DNA of 64,000 nt from Amoebidium appalachense (GCA_963693365.1 CAVNZM010000018.1:1550001-1614000), one strand, 5' to 3'; counted from the first letter of the stretch, positions 1-10,450 are shown. A program made the numbers and translations. Notes: generated by a model from the letters alone, not told the origin.

Positions 1-238
1 ACCAGACCAATCAACACATCTTCCTCCTGCGCTAAGATCAAAGCCGTAGGTGCTAAGGCAGGGGCCGAGCCATGAGACTCGGTCCCGACCTCAGACACTG
101 ACAAATACCGCCCCCCCCCTCCCCTACACTTATAAGCAAGCAACCCCGGAGCCCAAGAAGAAACATCAACAGACACAGCATCTATTCCTTTCTGCTCACT
201 CTCCCCCCCCTTCCCCCCCCTCCCCCCCCCGTCTCTCA
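1..238 (-). other. C-rich end of the truncated Ty3/gypsy pol region
   Basis: This lies just downstream, on the minus strand, of the RNase H part of pol and is cut by the window edge. It holds several C runs (about 110-120 and 205-260) that read as glycine-rich or broken frame on the minus strand. I see no integrase motif. The expected integrase would lie left of the window. Confidence 0.4.
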
Positions 239-1775
239 CTAGCCCCCCCCCTCCCCCTCCTTCTCTTCTTCAAACAAAATATAAGCAGCACGAGAGAGAG
301 CATCACAGTCAACCATTGTTTCACCCTTGGCATAAAACAATTTATAGGAGAACTCACCGAGAGCCGCGGCCCACTTCTGCATCCTCTCGTTGACCAGACG
401 AGTGGTGCCGGCCATGGCTAGGCAGGGCTTGTGGTCGGTGTAGACCTCAAACGTCCTGCCTGCGAGTATATACCTCCATGCCTGTGAGACTGCCCAAAAG
501 ATAGCATGGGACTCTCTCTCCGGATTGCTATATCTACGTTTACTTTTACTAAATGAACGACTAGCATAAGCAATCACTCTATCCTGCCCCTCCTGCACTT
601 GATATAACACGGCCCCCTCAGCAACCTTACTTGCATCACACCGAACTTTAAACATCCCCCCCCCCGGCCGAAAAATCAGGATGAACAAGCATACTCGAAG
701 ACTGCAAAGCTAACTTAAGCTTTTCGAAAGCAGAAACAGCATCAGCATTCCAATCAATTCTATTCTTCTTCTCCCCCCCCGTCTGACTAGTTAACGGCAA
801 AGCAAGCATACTATAATCCTTAATATAACGACGAAGATAATTAGTTAAACCTAAAAATTGCCTTAGTTGAGTGACAGTCTGAGGACGGGGCCACTCAACT
901 ATGGCCCGGATTTTCTCCGGATCAGGGGCAAGACCATTACTAGACACAATATGACCTAAAAACTTAACCTCCGGCACACCAATCACAGTCTTGCTACCGC
1001 TAATACGAAGACCAGACTCACCCAAAGCTAAAAATACTTTTTCACAATTATTAACTAACTCCTCAAATGACCTACCTTTAATTAAAACATCATCCAAATA
1101 AGGGTGGCATACATCCAAATGAGGGTGGAGAATTTTATACATTACCCGGCACAACATAGCTGGAGAGGAGAGCAAACCCATCGGCACCACCTTGTACTGG
1201 AACAGCTGGTCACCCAGTGCAAAGGCAGTCTTCTCCTTGCTGCTCTCCTCCAACCTTATCTGCCAAAAAGCTGCTTTTAAATCAAGTTTAGCAAAGTGAG
1301 TATAGCCGTGCAGCTGTGAAAGCTGCTCGTCTATGTTAGGGAGAGGCCATTGGTCTGCCTTAGTGATCCGATTCAGAGCCCTGTAATCGTTCACTAGACG
1401 CCAAGACCCGTCGGGCTTCTTAACCAATAGCACCGGACTTCTCCACGGACTCGAACTATGCTCCACATGACCCTTTTTTAACATATCACTCACTATTATT
1501 AGCGCATCCGACAATTTATACTGCTCCATTCTATAGCTAGGCATCACTACCGGCCTATTATCACCTGTGTCGATCTGCATTTCAAACCCTTTAACGAAGC
1601 CTACTTCGTTATCATCGGCCAGAAATGCAAACCGAGTCCTATCAAATAACTTAGCTAGCAATTTTTTCTGTTCTACCGTCCAATCCCCCTCCTTCATACC
1701 AAACGGCAATACTAACTCCGGGTTACCCCCATCACAAGTGGATGCATCCTTATTCACCGGAGTGCCACTTAACAT
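239..1775 (-). pseudogene. Ty3/gypsy-type reverse transcriptase and RNase H, frameshifted
   Basis: This encodes the reverse transcriptase and RNase H of an LTR retrotransposon, which copy element RNA into DNA. Visible reverse transcriptase blocks, in order, are a KKPDGSWRLVNDYRALN segment, a LDLKAAFWQI palm segment, the catalytic YLDD box (near 1090-1105) and a FLGH/LGLTNYLRRYI thumb region. RNase H follows with CDASKVAEGAVLYQ, YASRSFSKSKRRYSNPE and TDHKPCLA. The two parts are in different frames that meet at a C run near 655-665, so the copy is either broken there or the run length is wrong. The order protease, RT, RNase H is that of Ty3/gypsy (Metaviridae). It continues upstream into 1769-2975. 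No intact full pol frame is present. Confidence 0.85.
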
Positions 1776-2329
1776 TTCACCTCCTGTATTACATCGGTGC
1801 TGCTCGGGGTGAGGGTGAGGTACCTCCGGATATAGGCGGTCACCCTTAGCACCCCCCCTCCCCCCGGCACACCAATGCCCCCGGGCAATTCCTGATGAGT
1901 TAGTGCATGTATGTGGGGGGCCAGGTCTGTGGCCACCCTGCCCCCCACGGTGTTGGTTAACCCGTCAGATCCACGGGTTAGACCAACACCCTCCCCCCCT
2001 GCCTGCACATTCTCACACCCGGGGTGACCCTCCTTCCTCTTGGGGGTCGGGGGAGTGGGACCGGTGCTGTCCCGGTCCCCCCCCCCATCGTGTCGGGTGA
2101 CATTTTGGTGGCTAACGTTAAATAAAGTTGTTCCCCCTCCTCCTGAGTCACCCTTCGAGCCGGCATCCTCCTTTTGGGTAATAAGAGAGACCTCTATACT
2201 ACCAATCTCATTAGTGAAACTACCGACGGAAACACCTGACCTAATCACTATAGGCTCGATGCCCGGATTCACTAATTCTATTTCTATTGTCTTATCCGGC
2301 CATACCCTACTAAGGGTCCATTGGGCCAC
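1769..2329 (-). pseudogene. Linker between protease and reverse transcriptase of the gypsy-type element
   Basis: This minus-strand frame sits between the protease and reverse transcriptase frames. It begins with a plausible folded stretch (IELVNPGIEPIVIRSG), of the kind often found after the retroviral-type protease in gypsy elements. It then becomes Gly/Thr/Pro-rich through several C runs (about 1850-1865, 1995-2000, 2080-2088). The frame changes at both ends. It is most likely part of the same polyprotein, decayed or interrupted by variable-length homopolymers. Confidence 0.5.
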
Positions 2330-2492
2330 CTCCTGAAATGGGGTTTTCGGAGTAAAAACCCCTAAATCCCCTATCCTAACATGATTGCCGGCCCGGACAC
2401 GTACCGTTTGGCACTGATAAGGCTCGATTACTACTTCAGCTACCGTTCTAGCACCAGACTGATAACCGTCGAGCCCATCATGGGTTTTAATT

Positions 2493-2975
2493 TTAACGCC
2501 GGACTTGCAATTCTAAAACATTCGTACGTTCAAACAAAGCATTCACATGTCTACGGAAAAATGGGGCTCCCAACAAAACACTTTGAGCTAAATCCTTAAC
2601 CACATAACAAGCAACATGCATAGCCTGGCCACCTATCTCACACGGCAACACACAAACGCCTTCCACAGACATACTACTATTATTAGCACTACCTAAGGCT
2701 GTGCTAGAAGCATCTAAAATAGGAATTTCCCCCCCGGCCTGATTAAAACGACGAATAGACGAAGCATGCACACAATTAACCTGAGCCCCTCCATCGAGCA
2801 AAGCAACCGCCTTCAACTTACCATCAGCTAACCATACGTCTATATAATGCCGGCTAAAACCAACTAAATCCTCCTCCAATTCAAGCAACACATCCTCACT
2901 CACACCCAATCCCTGCCCACGAAGACTCACACCCTCGATACCTACGTGCAACATACCTACCTGTGGTGCCTGCAC
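2493..2975 (-). pseudogene. Aspartic protease region of the gypsy-type element
   Basis: This minus-strand frame carries the retropepsin fold that cleaves the Gag-Pol polyprotein. The active-site block reads VALLDGGAQVNCV. A second conserved block, SVLLGAPFF, lies about 85 residues on, matching the usual LLGxDF block. The catalytic triplet is DGG rather than the usual DTG or DSG, which is unusual and may reflect decay. It is immediately upstream (minus strand) of the linker and reverse transcriptase. Stops separate it from its neighbours, so this copy is probably not functional. Confidence 0.65.
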
Positions 2976-3538
2976 GGGTGGGGTGGGGTGTGTATGTGAT
3001 GTGGGTGGTGGTGGAGTGTGTGTGTGTGGTGTGTGGGTGGGTGGTGTGTGTGTGTTTAGTGTATGTGTGGGTGTGTGTGTGGGTGTAGGTGTGTCTGCAA
3101 CCGTCGTATGTTGTTGTGGTGGTGTGTTTCTATGCGTCTGTGCCTTCCCCCCCTTCCCCCTTTACTCGTGTGTGTCCCCCCCCCTCCCGGAAACAATGGC
3201 ACAGAAACCCCCTCCGGTGTGGTTAGAACAAACACCGGGTTGGGACAAGAAACACTGAGACCATCCACTTGTGGCTGGGGAACCTCCCCCAACCACAAAA
3301 CATTCACACCATTCATACCTTTGGTAGAGTCACCCCACAAACATTCATGCCATACCACCTCGACGCTGTCTTGAGGACCCACGACGATGCCCGGCTCCCA
3401 CACGTATCGGGGCGGTGAGGGGGCAAAGGGAAGCTTAACCTGGGGTGGGGGAGGGTGAAGGTTCTCTGCAACCTGGGGGGGACCGATACTGTCCCCCCCC
3501 CCTCCCTCAGTGACCCCAGCTTCCCCCTCCCCCGGAAC
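2976..3538 (-). other. GT-rich and C-rich stretch inside the gypsy-type remnant
   Basis: This lies between the protease and the zinc knuckle of Gag. It has a GT-rich tract at about 2980-3090 and several C runs (3176-3188, 3496-3505). Frames here are short and biased, and I could not read a conserved domain. It is probably eroded Gag-Pol junction sequence. Confidence 0.4.
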
Positions 3539-3988
3539 TCAATAGCTCTTGTAACTACGGCAATATGCAGCAGAGTGCCCTTGCCGGCCACAAAAGTAAC
3601 ATGCACCAAAGAAGGGGCCAGGGGGGACTTCAAAACCTTGGCGCAAAGCATAACCGGGAGCCCGGTCATGCTGGGGGGGCCCACCGTGTGCACCACGGCC
3701 CCCCCTTCCCCCCTGCCCCCCTCGGCCTCTCTCACCACCATTTCCACCCCTCCCTCTACCCTGCCCACCACCACGAGCAAGATAAGGGGCAAACCTCTCG
3801 GTGAACTGCTGCTGTTGTCCTCCACGGCCACCTCGGCCACGACCGCCGTGTCCACCCCGGTCGCCGCCACGGCCACCCCGGAAGCCGAAGCCCCCTCGGC
3901 CAGAGAAGACGGCCTGGGAGAGCTCGGCAACCTGCTTGACCAACATGGTGAGTGCATCTGGCTGTTCACCCTCTTTTTTCTCTTTTTC
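3539..3988 (-). pseudogene. C-terminal Gag fragment with RGG region and CCHC zinc knuckle
   Basis: This is nucleocapsid-like sequence of the gypsy-type element, which would bind element RNA. From the minus-strand 5' side it has a short predicted helix (LTMLVKQVAELSQAVF), then about 80 residues of Arg/Gly repeats (RGG type), then a single zinc knuckle CYFCGRQGHSAAYC that fits C-X2-C-X4-H-X4-C. The upstream side is cut at 3989 by the copia-like insertion. The upstream Gag body is probably the frame at 6157-7062. The knuckle followed by a protease gives the normal Gag-Pol order. Confidence 0.7.
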
Positions 3989-4204
3989 TGTTATTTTGTG
4001 TGGGTAAACGGAGAAGCAGAGAGCACAGATGGGTGTTATGTAAAACACAACACAAAGACACACGGGAAAAACACAACCGGAGAGGAGGAACGATTTCTGG
4101 AACCATAGGAAGTGAATACGACTGCTTGTTATTTATTTCAAGATGAGGTCCCTTTTATACTTGGGAATGTGAAACGATAAACCAATCAAAAGGACGAAAA
4201 CTAT
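3989..4204 (-). repeat. LTR (3' copy) of the copia-like element
   Basis: 216-bp direct repeat matching 5465-5680 throughout. It begins on the plus strand TGTTATTTTG and ends AAAACTAT. It supplies the stop codon (4201-4203) of the Gag-protease frame. Exact LTR ends are uncertain because the outer bases do not form a perfect TG/CA pair. Confidence 0.8.
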
Positions 4205-5388
4205 AGTGTCATGTTGATGATGCCACGTTGTTTGGCATTGACTGTGCCGAGGCCGTGAATGGGGGTGGGAGGACACGGGGTAAGGGAGGAGAAATACTCC
4301 TTGATGGGGCAGATGTGTGCATTACAAGCACTGTCCCAGACGGGGTCGTTACTGTCAGGTGTGCCGGTGGAGGAGATGAGTGCAAATTTCACACTCTTGT
4401 CACCTTTCTCCTGCTTGGCACGACGAGCAACTGTGCAGCCAGGCTCCGGGCATGCTGTGATGTGGTGGGGCTCATGGCAGTAGGAACACTTCACACTGTT
4501 GGTGTTGTGTTGTCGGTTACGGTTGTCCCTGTTACCATGGTGGTAAGGGGAAGTTGAACGGGGGCCGGGTGACTTGGAGGGAGGACGAGGATCACGGGAA
4601 CGGGACGGGGAACGGTGAGGTGTATGCTCACGTCGAGGAATACGGTTACGGAGGTCACCGGGGGGAAGCACTCTGCTCTGGAGTGCACGGAGGGGACGGT
4701 TGTTGACGGTTGCACCTGTGCCTGCGTCGATGAGGCCGGCACGGATTTCAGCTCCTCGGATGTCACTGATGAGCATGTTGAAGGACGGGTAGGCCTTGTT
4801 GTTCATCCAGTAGTCGGAGCAGAGACGTTCAATGTCGGGGCAGACCAGGGCTGTGTTCTTCCGGATGTGGAGGAAGAACTTACGTACGACATCCTTGTGC
4901 TGGACGGGTTCGTCGAGGCAGGCAAGTGTCGTAGCCAGACGTTGGAGACGGGTGAGGTATGCTGTGACGTTGGGGTAGTCTCGTAGTTCAAGCTCCTCGA
5001 AGGTGACTTGAATCTGGGTGACTCGGGCCTCCTTCTCTGCTACATACGCCATACGTAGGTTGTGGAAGACTTCACCACCGTGGACACCGTCTTGCATCCG
5101 GCCGGAGTCGTAGAGCTCGGTCGGGTGGACGGACTGGTTGAGGATCTGGTCGAGGACGTCGGAAGCTTTCTTGTAGGAGTCCTTGGTGGTGTAGCCTAGC
5201 CACTGGTTGGCTTCAGCGCCGTCAACCCACTGTGGCCTCTTGATAGCGTCAACGAATTTCTCGGCAATGGTGGTTCTAATGAACCGGTGAATGAGTGGCT
5301 CCCACTCGAAATAATTAAGACGTTTCTCGTCTCGTTTCTCGGACGGATTCCATATTGGAAGGTTGATATACGACGGTTTGTCAGTCAT
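4201..5388 (-). CDS. Copia-like Gag plus truncated protease
   Basis: The 395-residue minus-strand frame starts with ATG (MTDKPSYINLP). The first ~215 residues are helical and resemble the capsid-like Gag of copia elements. A basic Arg/Pro/Ser/His-rich stretch (about 235-305) follows, then a zinc knuckle CSYCHEPHHITAC (C-X2-C-X4-H-X4-C). Next is the opening of a copia-type protease, with VWDSACNAHICP where the active site DSGA is expected and a GLGT-VNAKQRGII segment. The usual Gly after DS is replaced, so protease activity is doubtful. The frame stops inside the 3' LTR, removing all downstream pol domains. Gag itself looks intact and could form particles. Confidence 0.75.
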   Translation of the reverse strand: MTDKPSYINLPIWNPSEKRDEKRLNYFEWEPLIHRFIRTTIAEKFVDAIKRPQWVDGAEANQWLGYTTKDSYKKASDVLDQILNQSVHPTELYDSGRMQDGVHGGEVFHNLRMAYVAEKEARVTQIQVTFEELELRDYPNVTAYLTRLQRLATTLACLDEPVQHKDVVRKFFLHIRKNTALVCPDIERLCSDYWMNNKAYPSFNMLISDIRGAEIRAGLIDAGTGATVNNRPLRALQSRVLPPGDLRNRIPRREHTPHRSPSRSRDPRPPSKSPGPRSTSPYHHGNRDNRNRQHNTNSVKCSYCHEPHHITACPEPGCTVARRAKQEKGDKSVKFALISSTGTPDSNDPVWDSACNAHICPIKEYFSSLTPCPPTPIHGLGTVNAKQRGIINMTL

Positions 5389-5464
5389 GATTGAAGCAGT
5401 AAGACTGAGAGATTTTCGCGGTTGTAGCGAGATTGTGTGTTAGCGTGCAAAGGGGCCGTAAACC

Positions 5465-5680
5465 TGTTATTTTGTGTGGGTAAACGGAGAAGCAGAGAGC
5501 ACAGATGGGTGTTATGTAAAACACAACACAAAGACACACGGGAAAAACACAACCGGAGAGGAGGAACGATTTCTGGAACCATAGGAAGTGAATACGACTG
5601 CTTGTTATTTATTTCAAGATGAGGTCCCTTTTATACTTGGGAATGTGAAACGATAAACCAATCAAAAGGACGAAAACTAT
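5465..5680 (-). repeat. LTR (5' copy) of the copia-like element
   Basis: 216-bp direct repeat matching 3989-4204. On the minus strand it is upstream of the Gag frame, so it would hold the promoter. The leader between it and the Gag ATG is about 75 bp. Confidence 0.8.
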
Positions 5681-6156
5681 GAGTGTAAAATATATCGATT
5701 AAAATGTCTGTCGACACATAGAATATAAAACTCAATCCTCTAATGAAAGAAACTTCTAATAAAAGCACGGAAACATTTAACAAAATGAAACCACTTATGT
5801 AACTATTAATTCATAACATATATTTATACATGTTCTTATCATAACACGTCTAAATATAATTATTCCTAATAGTTGAAGAACATAGCACAATGCTACGTCG
5901 TGGGAAAGGAATGAGAAAGGAATGTAAGTTACTATATTTGGGAAAATACAAACGAGATATGATTGGATGACATATATAGATTTTGACGCAAACGACAATA
6001 CGTGTGCGCGAGCTAAGTATGTCGATACGTACACAGATCTAAGATGTCGTGTACACGGAAACGGAAAAGAAAGAAAGAAATGAAGAAAGGAAAAGGAAAC
6101 AAACTACAACAACTAATAAGTAAATACCAAACTCAACTTCTAAGTCTTGCTGAGAA
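5681..6156. other. AT-rich non-coding stretch
   Basis: It lies between the copia-like 5' LTR and the stop codon of the gag-like frame at 6157. It is AT-rich with no open frame of note and no repeat that I can recognise. It may be untranslated or eroded sequence of the gypsy-type element. Confidence 0.4.
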
Positions 6157-7062
6157 TTAAGTGAAGATGACATTTTCCCCCTTCGGTCCACTCTCCTTCT
6201 TTTTCTTGTCTACTTCCATCACCTCCTTTTTATCCCTCTTATTGAACTTCACCTCGTGCATGGCAAGCAAGTGACGTTTAACATGCAACACCACCTCATC
6301 TACATCATCATGCTCCCCAAACATGCGTGCAGTGTCTGTGTTTACAGAGAGAGCCTTACGAGCAAACTCGAATTTTTCCCTATCACTCACGTCACCAGCT
6401 AACTCACAAAGGTCTTCAAAGACCCGATATTCCCTCTCAAAGAATGCACGAGCTTCTACGGGGGACATATCTAAAGTGGGAAAGGTATACTTCCATTCTC
6501 TGAGCTGGGCCCGGAAGGTACGGCGCCGGTCGGCCGTCAGGTATCGGCCGACGAGCCGGGCCGTATACTCGAGCTCGTTTTCCGGCCGTGTGAAGGCCTC
6601 GAGCTCCCCGTCCACGTCGTCGGTGCTGTTCTCGTCCTCGTCGTCGGGGATGAACCGTGCGGCCAGACGTTTCTGGCCGAGTGTCCGGGACACCATCTCG
6701 TCCCTCCCCTCGTCGTACTGCTGCTCGTATATACGAGCCGTCACCTGGGGGGCCTGCTCGGCCCGGTACGGGTGCTCCTCCATCAGGGTGCATAAGTCGG
6801 CCATTGTTTTGTGGTCGATGCACTGTTTGATCATTAAGCACGAGGCCGCCACAGTGGGGGCCTTCTTTGTGTCTAACACTAGTGTGGGTGTGTTAGCTAG
6901 GAGTGTCCTAAGCCACCTAGGGATTTCCGAGTCGTGTTTGAGTGTAAAACTGAAAGCTGTGGTCTGTCTAACGTCTCGTGTATGAACCTGTGGTACCTGT
7001 GTGTGCAGGGAGCTATCCTCCGCTGCCAATGCGTAGAACATGTCTACGTTAAACTTAGCCAT
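6157..7062 (-). CDS. Gag-like protein, probably of the interrupted gypsy-type element
   Basis: The 301-residue minus-strand frame starts at ATG (MAKFNVDMFYALAAEDSS). It is soluble and helix-rich, with an acidic stretch DDEDENSTDDVDGE near residue 140-155 and a lysine-rich C-terminus (KRDKKEVMEVDKKKKES). I see no zinc knuckle in it. The length, the charge pattern and the position downstream of an LTR-like repeat (7600-7952) and upstream of the RGG/CCHC fragment at 3539-3988 suggest the capsid part of Gag. The family assignment rests mainly on context. A run of T (7102-7138) precedes the start codon, giving poly-A in the leader. Confidence 0.5.
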   Translation of the reverse strand: MAKFNVDMFYALAAEDSSLHTQVPQVHTRDVRQTTAFSFTLKHDSEIPRWLRTLLANTPTLVLDTKKAPTVAASCLMIKQCIDHKTMADLCTLMEEHPYRAEQAPQVTARIYEQQYDEGRDEMVSRTLGQKRLAARFIPDDEDENSTDDVDGELEAFTRPENELEYTARLVGRYLTADRRRTFRAQLREWKYTFPTLDMSPVEARAFFEREYRVFEDLCELAGDVSDREKFEFARKALSVNTDTARMFGEHDDVDEVVLHVKRHLLAMHEVKFNKRDKKEVMEVDKKKKESGPKGENVIFT

Positions 7063-7100
7063 TGTGTGGTGTGTGCCCTAACTCGTGTGGTTGTGTTTAT

Positions 7101-7101
<1 letters not shown>

Positions 7102-7138
<37 letters not shown>
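7102..7138. repeat. Poly-T run (poly-A on the minus strand)
   Basis: 37-base T homopolymer, directly upstream of the minus-strand gag-like frame. It would lie in the leader of the transcript. Confidence 0.9.
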
Positions 7139-7599
7139 CTGTGTGTTTGAGGTGTAGCAACAGCCCAGAAGGAACTGTCACCGCGTTACCCTAGCGCGAA
7201 AAACCGCACTAAAAGAAAGGTGTAGCTTGTCGTATCCTAATATATGTGTACTAGAGACGCGGCACTCTACTAAGTCGGTGTACACACACGAAAAGGAACG
7301 AACGTGTATAGAAAAACGGTAGTTTATTAAGACCAGGCTCCGACGGGCAAACTTAGATCCGTACGGATTAAGTCTAAGTTACGACTGAGGCCATCAAGGC
7401 CGTGCCCTACAAGATCATCATCACCTGGCCCCCTACGATGCCACATTCCATTAACATTCCGATCTACTTTTATCGTGCGCCTGCACGAGCTAAGTCGATC
7501 TACTCAACTAATATATTTATCCAAGTCTCACCCCTCACCCTCCCCCTAGTGGCACCGCAGAGTCTAAATCTACATTTCATACTATCCTCCCCCCCCCTC

Positions 7600-7952
7600 C
7601 CTCCCCCCCTTTCCTCTACATCTACATATATAAATACGTTTGGCAACATATACTATCAAACCTTGCCAATCCTTACAAAAGGGCTTCTGCCCGAACAATC
7701 ACATTCCTAAGTCCTCCTACGATCTATCCTACACACTAATTAGAATTCTATTGGACGGCTGTCCCGGCTGACGTGGTCCAATGCCCTGCGCCGGCAGAGG
7801 CAAGATGCACGCAGCTGTTCAGCTATCTTGAGGCCCCGGACTTGATCTTGATGATCTGTGGACCCGGGCCACCCCCCCCCGGCCCCCCCCCCCCCCCCCC
7901 GATCTCGATCGTAGACTTAGGCTAATCTGCTGAGACGGATTAGTATATGTCA
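7600..7952 (-). repeat. LTR-like dispersed repeat, copy 1
   Basis: On the minus strand it starts TGACATATACTAATCC, which suits an LTR start. It matches 41257-41312 plus 44085-44340, where a Harbinger element splits the second copy. Shared landmarks include GGGCTTC-N-GCCCGAAC, the phrase GACTTGATCTTGATGA and a variable C run. Located upstream of the gag-like frame, it is the likely 5' LTR of the gypsy-type element. The inner boundary (between 7170 and 7600) was not resolved. Confidence 0.6.
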
Positions 7953-8474
7953 CACTCAACGTTATCATAACCTAGAACTGTGAACAGGGAAACTGTTTTT
8001 TGGGAGTTGACATGTGATAAAAGAGACGGAAACGTGTAATTTGTAAAGAAAGTAGACTGTGCGTGGCACATCAGTCTTGTAATTATTCACGTCGTACTCC
8101 AGGTACGCGGAGAGTGGCGGCGTCTGCGCCATGATTGCGGCTAGAAGAAGCCACAACACAGCAACGTTGGCCACTGCAGACCTTGAAGAGGGAGTTTTGT
8201 ACAATCACACTGCTCTCCACAGTAGTGCAACTTCTGTCTAGTGAAAACTGACGGCATTGACCCGTGCAGCGCCGTTTTATATGACTTTATCGGTAAATCT
8301 AGTGACCAAAATTTGGAAATTGCAGAAATGCGGACGTAAACCCTCAGAGCTTGTGTTGATTGTGCACGGCCCGCCTTACAAAAAATAAATAGGTACAGCT
8401 AGATAACTTTTCAAAACCTTGCTACTGAGTCGCGTGCTTTACCGATGCATGCGCATGCAAGCGGGACACGGACC

Positions 8475-8505
8475 CACGGCCATCTAGAAACTCTAGATGG
8501 CCGTG
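8475..8505. repeat. Perfect palindrome with 14-bp arms
   Basis: CACGGCCATCTAGA, a 3-base loop AAC, then the exact reverse complement. The arm TCTAGATGGCCGTG also occurs at 41243-41256, at the end of another small palindrome. This suggests two facing ends of a small inverted-repeat transposon. Confidence 0.6.
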
Positions 8506-8989
8506 CACGGACCCCATGGAGCCATGGATGGCTGCGTGCGCCGCTCATGCATATGCGACCTGGGTCCGTGAGCGTGCGTTCGGCGCTTGATCCGCTAATT
8601 TTGTCCTACGGAGACAGTTCTGAATTAGATAACTTATGCCCCTTTTCAAAGTGTGACTGAAGAACTTCAGATATAGTTTCTAGATATTTTTAAGAAGAAA
8701 GTGCGCGAGGAGGCGCACCACGTACGATCTTAGAGAATGCATACCGATACACATTTTTCTACAACCTAGATCATAAAATTTCAAAACTTCATCGACGCGA
8801 CACCTTTATTACGTGATACACACTGATACTGAGCAGGTGAGTTATAATACTGGGATATACAAATATATCCAAAATACGAACTTCTTCCTAAGTACTTGCG
8901 GGCGCTCTATAGTATTAGTATTGATGTGTGCATGTGTATCTAGTTCCTGTGTGTGTCACTGTGTCCGTGGCCTTATTTTTTCCCAGTGC

Positions 8990-9157
8990 ACGCATTTTCT
9001 TTTATTTGACGCTCGAAGAACAGTATTTTGGTCGCAATACCACGTACGGAACGGACGAGGGTGCCAACCTTATGACGTTTTGCAAGGCTACCATTTGCCA
9101 AAACAAAGTAGTGTACAAAGAACACCCGATGCACATACCTCCCATGCAAACGATGCA
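8990..9157 (+). CDS. Candidate internal exon, unknown protein
   Basis: Open frame between a polypyrimidine-AG acceptor (TTTTTTCCCAG) and a GTAACT donor. It reads a protein-like sequence with LEEQYFGRNTTYG and two cysteines in FCKATICQNK, and an NTT glycosylation sequon. No family is recognised, and neighbouring exons could not be identified. It might belong upstream of the interrupted gene at 9811 or to another gene. Confidence 0.25.
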
Positions 9158-9810
9158 GGTAACTCGGTTGTCTCGGATCACATGTACAAATACTAACACG
9201 TACTGACGTGTTGCCGCACGTGCGACGTTTTAACATCTACTCAGGCGGCAACACGCAAAACTTCTACGTCATTGCCACCCCCTCGTGACCTACGCCCAAT
9301 CAGATCGCGCGGTAGTGGCAAATTTGATTTTGGCTGCGCGCGTGCAGAGAGTCGGTCGTACCCCTACCTCGAAGCAACTTTTAAAAAGGCAAGGATCCAA
9401 TCACACACAAGGCTTGGCGGTGCTCTGCTGCCGTGACTTCTGACCATTTGTAAACGTCCCGCCGTACCGGATGATCATGATGCCTACTTTCCATCTTGCT
9501 GTGACCGTTCCTTTCGCGCGGGGCGAATTCAAACCACTTTGGTTTCGTTCGTGTTTTATTTTATTTTCGTTGGTGTACGGACCGCGAAGGAATTATTGCT
9601 TACTCTTTTCTCTCTCGGCGCTTTCTTGCCAATATTTTTTATGCAGATTTTCCTTTAAAAAAGAAAAGTAACCATTTTGCTGTGCGTGTTCGTTCATATT
9701 GCATAGCAGCTAGTTTCAGCATGATATTTGGGCAGGCGTGACAGGTGCTTTTAACCACAAGAAGTGATTTGAATGGCCCGTATTTGTGCATGTAAGCATA
9801 TGACTAAAAC

Positions 9811-9826
9811 ATGGCGCAAGAACTGC
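9811..9826 (+). pseudogene. Start codon and first codons of a gene interrupted by the chromovirus
   Basis: ATGGCGCAAGAACTGC, with a good start context (AAAACATGG), is followed at once by the LTR at 9827. The last five bases (ACTGC) recur at 18067-18071 after the second LTR. Without the element and one copy of the duplication, the frame passes directly from ATG into the open frame at 18072. This shows that the insertion fell in the sixth codon. Confidence 0.65.
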
Positions 9827-10436
9827 TGTAAACAGTTGAACTAGTTGGGATAAGGCAGAGAACAACTGAATCAGAATAAAGACAGAGAACGGGTAGTAAG
9901 GCACACGCGGCCAGGTTACTATTTAATGTGCTCGTTCAGAGTGATCCCCCGTACTGGGACGGCTTGTTTATATAGCCCCCAGGTTCCGGATCATCTGGAT
10001 GGGTGGCATTGATGCCTTCGTGACTTCTGACCAGTCAGAAGAGTGCGGTCGTCTTTATGTGCACACAGTGCACCAATAACATGAAGCTAACTAAAAGGAT
10101 AACTTTGTGGCAAATGATTGGTCAATACTTAAGCCCGTTTAGGTTTATGCAACTGGGTCTGATTTCCTTATTGGTTCCGTTCGTTTAGCTATAGATGTCG
10201 CCTCCGTAGTGGATGAGACTTGCATTCCTATCCTAGCGGTTCTCGAATTCTATTGGTTCATACTGACTGCACGGCCACTGCATATTGCCGGCGCCGCGGC
10301 TCAGTCGTGAGCCGCAGCCCGCGGCTGTCGCGTGTGATATTGATCTGATCATATGTACACAATATCTACGTGATCACTATGATATGTACAGTATATTCGT
10401 AATAGTAAACATGTACGGCGTGTACAGATGTTTACA
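9827..10436 (-). repeat. 3' LTR of the chromovirus
   Basis: 610 bp, a near-perfect match to 17457-18066. It contains a hairpin, CTTCTGAC-CA-GTCAGAAG (about 10022-10040), and a TATA-like TTATATAG on the plus strand. On the minus strand it follows the purine tract. Confidence 0.95.
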
Positions 10437-10450
10437 CTCCCCCCCTTCTC
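10437..10450 (-). other. Polypurine tract of the chromovirus
   Basis: On the minus strand this reads GAGAAGGGGGGGAG directly before the 3' LTR. That is the place and composition expected for the primer of plus-strand DNA synthesis. Confidence 0.75.

Larger units (their letters stand above)
3989..5680 (-). mobile_element. Copia-like LTR retrotransposon, internally deleted
   Basis: Two 216-bp terminal repeats (3989-4204 and 5465-5680) appear identical by eye and enclose a single minus-strand frame encoding Gag and the start of a protease. Integrase, reverse transcriptase and RNase H are absent: the coding frame runs straight into the 3' LTR. This is a deletion derivative that would depend on proteins supplied elsewhere. 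LTR identity indicates a recent insertion. It sits inside the older gypsy-type element. No clear target duplication was found. Confidence 0.75.
7953..9810. other. Flank with no firm gene
   Basis: Sequence between the LTR-like repeat and the interrupted gene. It contains a short perfect palindrome (8475-8505) and one candidate plus-strand exon (8990-9157). A minus-strand frame at 7965-8204 looks like a signal peptide but has no ATG at its start. Nothing else is supportable. Confidence 0.4.

Noticed and set aside
7965-8204. Minus-strand signal-peptide-like frame
   Set aside because: The frame has no ATG at its start (TTG only) and no splice context or downstream domain was found.
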